DNA from: Spongilla lacustris
Lineage: Eukaryota; Porifera; Demospongiae; Spongillida; Spongillidae
Direction: 5' to 3'
Assembly: GCA_949361645.1 (NCBI GenBank)
Contig: OX442433.1
Location: 4,025,720-4,089,719, forward strand
DNA: 64,000 nt
Shown here: piece after piece, positions 23,001 through 35,000 of the stretch
How the letters are laid out: every line of letters begins with the position of its first letter
How positions within the stretch are numbered: position 1 is the stretch's first letter
Notes under the pieces: generated by a model
The model's database searches: none
What the model was told of the DNA's origin: nothing
The model's input: the letters and a program-made list of their open reading frames with translations, nothing else
Program-made: the position numbers and the translations under genes

Positions 23001-26000
23001 ATTGTACCCCCAGGTGGACATTCAGGACAATAGACATTAAAAGTAATAATGCAATATTTTTTTGGCAAATACATGTACCATGCAATTGCACAGCCATAGT
23101 GCAACACATCACGTTATGAAAACATTCACTTTCACTCCGAGTACAGATGTATATGCATTTTAATATTTCAATATAATATCATTCAAAAGGGACAAGTTGC
23201 AATGATAGCGCATTAATTGGTATCAGAAGCCCTATGAAGGATATGTAAATACTAGTTATATCAAAATAGTAATAGTTATTGTTGACTTAATAAATAGAAA
23301 ACCAGGTTAAAGCTGATAAAAAGTTCTTAACTTCATAGTGTATATAAGCATGGTTACATCAAAGAATTACTATGCAAACAATGACGTCTGGTCTGTGTTT
23401 ACCTATGAACAGTACATGAACGTGAACAAAGACTATCGCGCTAACAATGCGATACACACAGTACGGTTGCTTTGTTAGCGCAATTCGAAAGAGCAGGAAG
23501 GTTCCTTTGATGTTTAAAAACAGTAGTTCACGAATCACCTAAGTGGTTATTGTTGCTCGGTTATTGATGCTCGGTTATTGTTGCTTTTGAAAATGTCGAA
23601 TCAAAGATCATGTAGCTTTGAAATACTTGGAAGATGTTATTTGAAGACCTATGCAAAGGCAGAGACGTTAAGACCTGTGACGGAAGCCGTCACCAAGAAC
23701 AATTTAATTACAATACGCATGCGCGGTTTGATGTATAAATTGCATGTAATACTTGAGAATGATCAGTTAGAACTGCCTGAGAGTTGACATTATATATGTG
23801 CAGTCCGTCAAATATGGTGGTAGCGGTGCCGGAAATTGGAACACCAGGAAGTTTCAAGTACCCTGGCCTAGCCACGTTTTCATGTCAAAAACACGCTCAG
23901 GTCTTTGCTACAAGGAGGACGACACTAAGTACACAAAGGATACAATGGCTGAACTGAAGGTGCAGGAGTTACTGCAAATGCTGATAGAGGACCGGACGAA
24001 GAGGGAAGTGGAAATAGCAGAAAAGAGAGAACGTCGCGAAAAAGAGTTTGATGCAGAGAGGCGAAGAAGAGATGAAGAAAGGGAACGAGAAACCCAGAAG
24101 AGAGAAAAAGAGTTTGAGGCAGAGAGGCGAAGAAGAGACGAAGAAAGAGAAGCAAGAGAACGAGAAAGCCAGAAGAGAGAAAAAGAGTTTGAGGCAGAGA
24201 GGCAAAGAAGAGACGAAGAAAGAGAAGCAACAGAACGAGAAAGCCAGAAGAGACTGGACCAGATGCAGGCTTACATGGACAACCTATTGAAACTGGTGGA
24301 GGGAACGACAGTACAACGCAGTTGAGGTCCCGAGATTACAGTGAAGCTAGTTCCGTTGAACGAAAAGGATGATGTAGAGGCATATTTAGTCACGTTCGAA
24401 AGGATAATGGCAGCCCACAACATTTCAGAGGACAGGTGGCCGCACTATTTGACTTCCCAGTTAACGGGCAAGGCCCAATTGGCCTTCGCTGCTGTTTGTC
24501 CTTCAGATAGTGGGAATTACGAGAAAATTAAAGCGGCAATTCTCATCCGGTATGGGATTAACGAGGAAGAATACAGGAGGCGATTTCGGTCGGCGAGGCG
24601 AAAGGATGGGGAAATGAACAGAGAGCTAGCCGTAAAGCTGATGGAGTGGCAAGCCAAATGGCTGAAAGAATGTCACACTGTCGAGGATGTCATGTACGCT
24701 GTGGGGAAAGAGCAGTTTCTCAACACACTGCCGACAGGTAAGAAGTTGTGGGTACTCGATCGAAAGCCAGAAACATGTGTGCAGGCAGGCGAGTTGGCGG
24801 ACGAGTACGAGCAGGCAAGGCGGACTGAAACGGAGACGTTGGCTACTAAGCCATCCCGTGAATGTCAGTACTGTAGAAAGTCGGGTCATGCCGAGGAAGA
24901 CTGCTATAAGAGGAAAAGAGAAGAAAGAGGTACTCAGTGTTACCACTGTAAAAAACAAGGACACATGTCGTGGGAATGCCCAGAAAAAAGTATGGTGTGC
25001 AAGGAGCGGATGGACAGGAGACATGCAGGTGGTAGACCAATGTATATGTACAAGACGGGCAAGGTGGAGGGACAAGAGGTCGCCGACATTCTTCTTGACA
25101 CGGGATGTTTGAGAACAATGGTCCATCGGAATTTGGTTGCCATGGAGAAGGTCATTGTTGGGAAGGTCGTGAAAATCACCTGTGCACATGGAGACACCAA
25201 ACTTCATCCCCTTGCTTTAGTGGAGGTAGAACTGGATGGAGCTCATGCTCATATTCAGGTGGAAGCGGCTTTTTCTGAGGAACTACCTGTGTCTGTTTTG
25301 TTGGGAACAGATGTTCCCGAGTTAACCCATTTGATAAGTGGAACAGGATTAAGCATCAACTTAGTAAGTCAAGAGCAAGTGATGGAGGTGAGGACAAGAG
25401 CCAAAGCCAAGCAGCAGCTGGAAGAAGAGCTGATTAAAAAGGAAAAAGAGCATTTGTACATGTCTGGTGCACAACCTAATACACGTGTTCGTGTAAATGA
25501 ACCTGCAGCATGTGATAATGTTGTTCCCTCTAGGTTGGAGAGTGAAGCTGATCGAGCGGAACGACAGTCTCCTATGGAGAATTCAAAGTTGACTAAGTTT
25601 CAAAGACGAGAGATCAGGAAGAAGGCTAAGGAGACTGAAAAGTCATGGGAGGGAGGCAATTCAGAGTATCTGGACATTTCAATCGAGAACTTGAAGAAGC
25701 TGCAAGCTGAAGACACAACCCTAGCGGAAGTAATAAGGGCAGCTGATTGGTCAGCGAATGACAGAAACGAATCGCGATCGGTAGCAGAATACTTTAGGAG
25801 GGAGGGGCTCGTGTACCGAAGATGGACACCAAGGGGGCGGAGCTCAACATTTCAAGTGGAGCAGTTGGTGTTACCGAAGCGCTGTCGAGGTACAGTACTG
25901 AAACCCGCACATGACGTTCCCTCAGGCGGTCATTTAGGGAGGGAGAAGACAGGTCGTCGTTCATTGAGACGATTTTATTGGCCGACGTTATTTAAGGACG

Positions 26001-29000
26001 TGGCAGAGTTTTGCCGAGGGTGCCCGACATGCCAGAGGCAGAGGACATCGCCACGGAGTAATACCAAACGTGCTCCATTTGTACCATTACCAACAATACA
26101 CGGTTGTTTAAAGAGCTGGGAATTACAACAAGATTGCAGATGCGTTGTCACGTGCAGCAAGACAGTTTGCTGCAACAGGAGGATGATGTGTGATGGATGC
26201 CGTCACCAAGAACAATTTAATTACAATACACATGCGTGGTTTAATGTATAAATTGCATGTAATACTTGAGAATGATCAGTTAGAACTGCCTGAGAGTTGA
26301 CATTATATACGTGCAGTCCGTCACAAGACCAGTATCTAATGATGTTCTAGAACTGCTTTCTTTGCGTTCAAAACTACCAGTTGCAGCCATCACTGATACC
26401 TGTTCTCATCACAAGCAAGTTCTAGTGGTGAAATACTCAACCTTGCAGAGAAAAATGTTGCAATGCTTTCCAGCTGCACAACAGTCAGAGAAAGAAATCC
26501 CTGCAAAACATCACACATACGCTTCAGAGCGATGCTTTGAAATTGGGATTTTCATTGGTGCCCGGAGACAAGCTGTGTCCACAATGCAGAGCTCATTTAG
26601 TGAATCTAAGGCCAAAAAAGGAGGCTACTAGTGAACGTTTTGAAGGTGCTAGCAGTTCAGTGCAGCCTGACATCCCACCGCAAGCAGAGGATCAAAACTC
26701 ACCTTCCACATCCACCTCTGATGAAATTACTGCTTCTCGTGAGGTCTGTGTTGAAGACACCAGCTTAGTCCTTGAGTGTCTGGGAGAGTCTCCAGTTAAA
26801 CTTGGTAAGTTGAGCAGTCAAACCCTAGACATGCCAATTTAGAAACCCTTCTCCATTATTTTTAGGTGGTTTGAATACTTCGCAGCTTTCAGATGAAGTG
26901 AAGGCTCAAGTAGTGGCATTTTATGAGTGTGATGAGGTTTCCAGAGTATGCCTCGGTAAAAAAGATACTTAGATTGACAAGCGGTATAAAGCAGAAACGG
27001 CTTGTGCTAGCAAACCTAAAAGAACTGTATGCTGAATTCAAAAAATGTCATCCAGACATAAAAAAATTGGGTTTTCATCATTTGCTACTCTCCGTCCTCC
27101 TTAGTGTGTGTTAGCAGGGTCATCAGGAACTCACTCAGTATGCGTTTGTGTCTACCATCAAAATCCAAAGCTAATGCTTATGACACTTCCGAGAAAAATC
27201 AATCTCACCGATTGCTTGAAGGCAGCTGTGTGCAGTTTGGAAAGTGAAGAGTGCATGATGAGCGAATGCAAAGAGTGCCCTGGTAAAGGAAGTGTTAAAA
27301 GATTGTTAACTGATTTGGAAGAATTGGATTTTATGGAAGAGATAACCTTTCAGCAATGGGTTACTACCGACAGGTGTACTCTCTTAACATTAACTCACAC
27401 TATAGATGAGTTTATAGAGGATTTAGCTCATAAAGTCTCCAAGCTTACAAGACATCACTACATTGCACACAAACAGGCGCTGCATTTGAAGAACTTTAAA
27501 GAATCTCTTGCACTCAATGAGTGCATCATTCACGGTGACTTTTCTGAAAACTACTCATTTGTTGTCCAGGATGTGGCACAAGACTTTCACTGGGAGAACA
27601 GCCAAGCAACACTCCATCCCTATGTAGTGTACTACAAAAATGCTGAGGATGTTCTTCAAGCTGAAAGCCACTGTGTAACAGCGACTAAAAGGAACACAGT
27701 GCTAGCACAGTATAGCAGTTCCAGAAAGATCTACTACAAATTTTAAAGGTCAAGCATCCCTCCATTTTGAAAGTACACTATTTCACTGATGGCTGTGGTG
27801 GACAGTATAAGAAACCAGTACAATTTTGTTAACCTTTGCCATCATGAACTGGACTTTGGCTTGCTCGCTGAATCCTCGCATGGAAAAGGTGCATGTGATG
27901 GTATAGGTGGGACTGTAAAACGTGGTACCCTAAGAGCTAGTCTGCAGCAACCTGTAGGTGATCAGATTTTTACTCCAAAAGACATGTTTGAATTTTGTTC
28001 ACAAACGATGCATGGAATTCAATTTCATTTTGTGACCAAAGAATCTGTTCTTGAGGTTGACAGGTTGTTTCAGACTCGCTTTAACAACAGCCACACCATT
28101 AAAGGTACTCGAAGATACCACAGATACATTCCCCCGTCTACAACAAGTCTAGCAGTATATGATTTCTCTATGGTAAAACAAAAACGCACTGTCCATGTTA
28201 CTGCCCATCCCACTCAAGCTTCCAGATGTAACAATAGGTGGGTATGCAGCTTGCTTGTACATGTATGACGGTCAGGTTTGGTTTGCCATGGTGGTAGAGA
28301 GCTCTACAGAATTCATCTTGTCAAGTTTATGCATCCTACAGGCAACAAGAAAACACACATGTATGTCGTTCTGGAAAGAGAGGACAAATGCTGGATGAAA
28401 GAAGAAGACATTCTATGCACAATTGAACGTCCGCAGTTGAAGAATGCTTGGGGACAATACCTAATTTCACAAGAAATGCATACAACAAAGGCCATGAAGG
28501 CATAGGACACTAAAAAGGGACAACATAGTATATAGAAGCTTAAATTTCATTGCTATCCATAAGTGCACTTAGTGAAATTTGAATGGAACAATATAATATT
28601 TGGTTGATTTGTTTGCTGAAATATAAAAAAGAAGCATGTAATAGTGCACATAAATGATTTCTATACCAATGACACATTTTGCATTGTTAGAGATACATGA
28701 CAGAAATAAAAATGGTGCAAAATGAGTACATTTTACTACATGTATTTCAATTGTACTTAAATATAAATGTACTATGATAGGGCTCTCTGACTTGCTTTTA
28801 AAATAACTTATCCCTTTTTGTATGGGAAATGTTTAATTACATGTATGTGTTACATGTAATGGTTAATTAGCTAAATCATATGATAATTTATAACAGTATC
28901 TTTTCTGCCATTGTTCAATCTTTTCAATGATACCTTACACATGTGTGTAAGACTAAGTGTTGCAGAGTTATGAGTGCTCAAAGCTGAAGAGTTTACAAAA

Positions 29001-32000
29001 CTAAAATGCACATTAGTTACATCAAAGTAGCAGATCAGATAAGAGTAACCAATCATGATAAACATGTGTACCAAATTTCATTGAGGAGGTGCAGTGTAAA
29101 AATGGCATCACCACTGGGTGATCTGTGCTGGAATGACTCAGTTACAGAAGTTGTTTTCACCATAACTTCATTGTTTATAAACAAGTGCTCGAGTTCCAGA
29201 TATGTACATGAACACACTGGTACTTCAATTAGTACCATTCATTATAATTTACGGTAGTTATTGGCAGGAACGCCCCCTGCTGACCACATTGTGGTTACAA
29301 AAGGTCCAAGTTTCAAACCAATGCAGTTCAAAAGTATATTGGCCTGGAAACTTGATAATTATGACATCAACGTATACTTAGAAGGTTAATAACTGGTAGA
29401 AAAAGGAACTAAATTTGATAGGGTCATGCATATTTTTGAGTGAGCTGATGTGATCGTACCCTGCTTATGCATTTCAACACAGCACAGGAACCACAAACAC
29501 TACTTTGTCATTTCTATCATGCCCATTGTTTGCTTACTGCAATAGCCCACACTGTACTTTATCATATGAGGAGGCATTCATCTCTTTCAGCTGGTGCAGT
29601 TGTTGACTGGAACAACTATTGTTGCGATATACATGTATGCCAAGAATTTTTCCTTTGTAGCCAACCCTTGGTGGCCCAAACCACATAATACCTGACTGAA
29701 TTTGCAACTCTTCTTGTTTTGTATTGTAGCGACAACAGAAATAGATTAAATTTACGATTATTATCATTGAGAGGTGTGACCCAGCAAACCATATTAACCT
29801 CCTGCCTACAACTCTTCACTGGGCACCGAAAGCAGATGCCCTTTATACTTGTTCTTTCTTTCTCCCATATTTGCATCAAACTGCAGCATGCACACACTTT
29901 AGCCTTCAGCAAAAGCTATTGGCTTGACTCCAAAAAATACCAATATACATTTTTACTTGATAAATCAGGAGAAGCCCAAGGCATTTACAAAAAAAGCAGC
30001 TGCAAAAGTTGCTTATGTTAAAATGCTTTTACAAAGTTGACTACCGGATGGTTTCAGGTGAAGTGGGACATCTAACAGAATGGATACCATCAATGTTGCT
30101 CTCAAAGAGCTCATACCCATCATTTTGGCGGTTGTCAGTTGTCACTTGCCACTGTGACAAAATATGTACAGTGTAGTAGCCGTTTTAGCAGTTCAATTCC
30201 ACTCATGCTGCCAGCAAAGAATCATGCATTTGTGTGTTTTAACCTTTTTACAGCCAGGTTTGATTTCCACTTTAAATGTGTGACAACAATAGTGTTGCGA
30301 AATTGCTCTTAATTCTTTTTCTGCTAAGGGATTTCCTCTCTCCAAGGTGGAGCAGTCTATTCGTAGCTTACACGTACACAGTAGCTGTCACCGCACAACA
30401 CATGTGCAATGCATTTTCTCCTATTCTGCAAGAGCCACTCAGTACATTGCCAATTCCTATATCTGAAAAGCTTCAAAGTGTACAAGACTTCCAATCACCA
30501 CAGGACTGAAACATGTGGGTGGGTGTCGACAACTACGTGTTGTGGGTAGTGATGTGATTTTTTTTGCTTTATGACTGCTTATAGCTTCAAGTGAAGAGGA
30601 GACTACTCAAGAGCAATTCACTACAACTAAGTCTAAGGGTGTTCCTTCACATTTCTAAATGCGATCAGATGTGGCAAGGTGGCTAAGTCTTTTTTGCTCA
30701 AGTGCAGCAATGAATGGTCTACATGGCCACAAGTGAAATGCTCCCTGGCCAGGTCTTCTGCAACAAGCAGGGCAAACTTCTGTCCAAGGTCCAATATGTG
30801 ATGAAGTTGAAAATACAGGATGTCGTCGACCAATCACATTATGCCAATCTTAGTTTCAGGAATGGTACAGCTATAGCAATGCCATATCCGGAAAAGGCCA
30901 AGATCTGACACCAGAGTGTTGGAACAGTGATGCTGCTTTGGAGACATGGGTAATAATATTAACACCACTGAAAGACGTTAGACCATGACCTATTCTGAGG
31001 TACATGTATGCGTGGTAGAACCTACGTGGAATGGGGCTTGTTCAAGCATAGTCCAGCCGCAATCACTTTACCCCATAATAGAGGGAACACACTGAAGACA
31101 AAGCAATCGTATATAGAGACCGCAGCAGTTCCACACCCTGAGAGGATGTGGCAGTAGACATGAGAGTATACTGGTTCTCTAAAAACCACAATGCTGTTCA
31201 CACTTTAAAGATACTATTCAAGACCACATTTGCATACTGCAGCTTTGTTCATACGCGTATTAACCACATTACCATTCGGTGCCACAGCATTACATGCACC
31301 AACAGCAGAGTGGAGAACCAAGTGGCTGACTATACATGTGTACACTTTATTAGATGGCATTTGTAATCAATCATTTTCAGACCACTGTAATGCTCAATGT
31401 TTTCTTTTTCAAATATGTGAAAAAATACCTGATGGAGGTGGTCGAGTGGTGTGTAGTGGCAGTGGTCTAGTGGAGGTGGAGGATGTGGGAACTTTTGAAT
31501 TTTTTTCTAGGACATCATTTTGAAACTTTTCAAAATATACCTGAGGTAGTCCAGTGGTGTATAGTGGCAGTGGTCTAGTGGAGGTGGAGGATATGGGAAA
31601 TTCTTTTAGGACACCATTTTGAAACATGTCAAAATGTACCTGAGGGAGGTGGTCAAGTGGTGTATACATGTAGTTGCAGTGGTCTAGTGGAGGTGGAGGA
31701 CATGGGAATTTTTTTTAGGACATCATTTTGAAACTTGTCAAAATATACCTGAGGTAGTCGAGTGGTGTATATAGTGGCAGTGGTCTATGGAGGTGGAATT
31801 TTTTTTAGGACATCATTTTAAACTTGTCATAATGTACCTGAGGGAGGTGGTCAAGTGGTGTATAGTGGCAGTGGTCTAGTGGAGGTGGAGGATATGGTCA
31901 TGCCGGAGAGTAAGTACTGTAGTGTATTCCAAATTTGTTTGTCAAATTTCTAAGCCGTAGACTCATTTACGGGTCAATCCAACAATTTTGAGTGGGACAC

Positions 32001-35000
32001 GTCTTCAGAACTTTTCATATAAATGTACATGTATGTTGGTCTCGATATGAAAGTGACTTATACCATTGCTTTACAAAATACACGCCACTTAATAGTTAAT
32101 ATTTTGATAGATAATGCAACTTTACTCACTCATATCTTGGCCGCAATATAACTGACAGAAGGTTTGGCATCAAACTGATTATCAGGACAACTGATCTATG
32201 ATGATTATTTCACATTTAAACACAAATAACTTTTTCCCAGGAGTAAATGTCAGCATTTTTCTGAAAAAGTCTGTGAATTTCATTATTATACCCACATGTC
32301 TCATTGTCAGATAACAAGTTTGGGACCTTTCAGTAACAGACAATGTCAATTTTGGCCTATTTCCCTAAACAAGCGAGAACATTTGCACAATCGTATCATG
32401 TTGCTCTCGTCTCAATCACCTAAAGATGCGCCTTGGTACAATAACCCTCTGCATTCTTGGGCACACTCACAGAGTCTATGAGAGGCAGTGAGATTGACGA
32501 GCAGGTGCATAGAAATAATAATTTTTCAGACGAGTAATTCACCACCACGGTTCCAGATGTTGGTAAGTACAGAGGGGGATTTAGGGGGTTCAAGGGTCCA
32601 GACCCCCTTTCTTATGAAGAATGACATAATGCATACTGCAATCTGTGTGGCTTTCAGTTACCGTTCGTGGATTTTCAAGCTGGCACATAATAGACTGGCA
32701 ATTCCTATGCAATGAATTTTAAGTGGCTCAAGTATCACAGTAACTAACCACACATAACGTACAAAGCGTGTCAGCGACACACACAAAACTTCAGCCACAA
32801 TAATGGTTCAAGGTATACCGTAGTTGTTCCCAGCGAAATGCATACACTGCTACTTGCCCATGAAACTGGGAGACGTGGTGATACAATCAATTGCATGGGC
32901 AAAGATGTGCTGAAATTTTTTGGTTTGGCCGCCATCCAATTCAATTTAACCAAGGCCATCTAGTGGCTCTATAGTAAGGACGGATGTGGAATGCTCAACT
33001 TATGGAAGTTTTTTGTAGACTTTTGTAACAAACGTGTGTAACTTTACAATGTATCAGTTTATTTCGGTGTTACTTCTCAATGTAAACATTTTTTTTTAAG
33101 GGGAGGCCTATACATTCACCGGGCATATGCCCCTCCTCGTCAATTATGGCAGACACATCCAATTAAGACCTTTCTAAAATACATGTACATGTGACTTGAG
33201 TGTACTTTTGCAGTATCACTGTGAGGTTGAGGTAACATACATCAATACATATTTCAGCTTTTCCAGTTTGATCTCCTGAAATTGGTAAAGACTTGGGCTT
33301 CTACAGATAGGTTACATGTACGTACCAACATATATAAGTATACTCAGAATTGGAAACAGAATAGTCAAATTTATGCATAATCTTCACAAAAAATCAAATC
33401 TTCCATGTTGAACTGTACCCCTATGAAGTGTTTTGTGAAGCCACCAAAAGAAACTCAAACCACCAAAGATAAGCACTATGAACTTGTTTCCTCCAATCTG
33501 GGCCCATGCTATTTTTAGGCCTGTGGGATAATTCTAAATCATAGTATGCCACATCTGTAATGTCAATTTGTACCAGCAGCAAGCAATTTCAAGTATATCA
33601 CATATGAATAAGGGCATGGAAATGTCAACTAGATCAGTGCATACCCTCCAGTACGCTAAGTGAAAGTGTCTGCCTGGAGCTGGATAACAACTAGTGGCCA
33701 TTGTGTATGAAGTTTAACACAGTTAAACACAGTTCACGGCGCATGCGCAATCAAAGCACTCCCTGGCAAGTTGTTGAGACCACGCTTGAGAAAGATTTGA
33801 GGATTTTGAAGAAGATATACAACACAATGTAGCTTTTGAGTAGCAAGCATGGGAGATGTAGGGAGACATTCCATTTACACAGTGCAGCTGGAGTGGCTGG
33901 CGGCACTTCTGATAGGTGACTCTGCAACAGCAGCAGGGCTCTGAGTCCAGTGAGTCGTCGCTACAACAGGGTTCGTCACAGCAACAGGGTTCCCAACAGC
34001 CCCTAGTACATGTAAGTATAGTAATGTAAGCTGCGCGCTAATAGTGGCATGCTGGGCAATACTCTCGGCTTGCCACACACAAGCCTAGGGTGCTGTACCC
34101 ATGTAGCCCCTTGGGACTCCATTAGCCCAATGGGCCTTTGAGATCAAATATCTAGTTGTGTATTTTATTCCACCTGGATGCCCACAGCCTGTCTCTCCTT
34201 GCTACCCACCAAATGCATTCAATCTGGTCAATCAACTGCCGCCAGCAGTCAGACGTCCCACTAACGACACTGCCTACTGGTGGGTTTCCTGCTGGAACGC
34301 AATCGCTAACCATGCATGTAGCCCACCAACCGCCATCCACCAGCCAGGTCCGCTGAAGCGTCTTCCCGGTACACTGCTTTGTACCCAGGTAACACCCGGC
34401 CACACGATCCTTATACCAGAGATGTTTCTGGGGTTCCCGCCAGAACTATTTGACAAATATCTGTTTTCATGCCGCTGGCCTTTTCCATCACAATCGCACA
34501 CACACACCCTTGCCCATGTTTTATTACATGTACTTGCGTCACATCTCGAATACCAGCTAATTACATGTATTACATACCAAGTGCATGCACGGGGGTGCAT
34601 ACAAAAGTATGCGTGTTGTTACGGTTTCAGCACCTATTTATTATCATGGTATACACCACACCGGCAGGTGCTCTGGAAACCCCTTCACTTCCCACCTTCA
34701 CAGATGAGCTACCCAATCTGACACTTTATCTGCCTCTGCCAACCAGGTTTTCACTTGAACCAGTGTCGGGAAGTTCCCCGGCCTTTTTACCACCCAGCTG
34801 CCAAGGGCAACAGAGGACCCCATATTGGCCACGCGAATTGAGAACCTGGAATATGTGGAGATAGCGGAACTCTTGCAAGAGGCATGGTTGACAGAGACCA
34901 CTCCTGACAGCTCAGTGCAAGGGCTTACAATGAAGTTTCCCTGCAGGTCCAGCTCCATTACCAACATCTCGGTCTGGGTGGAATGCTTCTGTGTAATGTC

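Larger units (their letters stand above)
18661..23041. mobile_element. Foldback element, copy 2, split by transposon A
   Basis: The left stub is 18661-18680 (cattaacggtactggcttac) and the right part 22699-23041. Joined across the inserted transposon they match 17929-17975 of copy 1, which serves as the empty site. At the centre (about 22746-22865) a roughly 48-bp perfect hairpin arm (acgacccgtgctagcggacc and its inverse) flanks a short loop. It ends near gacattaaaagtaat. The left arm is truncated directly against the end of copy 1. Confidence 0.75.
23676..26325 (+). mobile_element. LTR retrotransposon, 2.65 kb, internally deleted, TSD AGACC
   Basis: LTRs of 137 bp (23676-23812 and 26189-26325) begin TGTGA and end in TCCGTCACA (the 5' copy reads TCCGTCAAA), giving 9-bp inverted termini. 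AGACC occurs at 23671-23675 and 26326-26330. Behind the 5' LTR, tggtggtagcggtgcc is a plausible tRNA primer site; before the 3' LTR stands the purine-rich aacaggaggatga. Contents: gag, protease and the integrase zinc finger, then directly the RNase H end. RT, most of RNase H and the integrase core are missing, so it can only move in trans. Confidence 0.93.
23593..28505 (+). pseudogene. Transposase of the transposon A family, copy B, split and frameshifted
   Basis: The N-terminal segment starts at 23593 ([17 protein letters not shown]) and is cut after 23670 by an LTR retrotransposon. It resumes at 26331 in the same frame. The Cys/His cluster survives in pieces (KKCCNAF, then [10 protein letters not shown]). 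A likely intron (about 26803-26863, gtaagt to tttttag) follows. Then come [45 protein letters not shown] with the first Asp, DGCGGQYK with the second (another frame), [17 protein letters not shown] and a full C-terminus to 28505. At least five frame changes or stops make it dead. The helix-turn-helix of copy A is not seen. TIRs could not be located. Confidence 0.85.

Noticed and set aside
23192..23230. gggacaagttgcaatgatag as the left terminus of transposase copy B
   Set aside because: It resembles the GGGACAAT end, but no inverse copy was found beyond 28505 and no 4-bp duplication could be read.
31148..31523. Overlapping short ORFs before and in the minisatellite
   Set aside because: Open only because of the repeat; no family resemblance.
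31428..31896. CRISPR-like array
   Set aside because: Units are long, directly adjacent and degenerate, with no spacer-repeat pattern; the genome is eukaryotic.
34158..34721. 187-codon plus-strand ORF, Pro-rich
   Set aside because: No recognisable domain; composition looks like a read-through of decayed retroelement sequence. It may belong to the DIRS-like gag but cannot be shown to.
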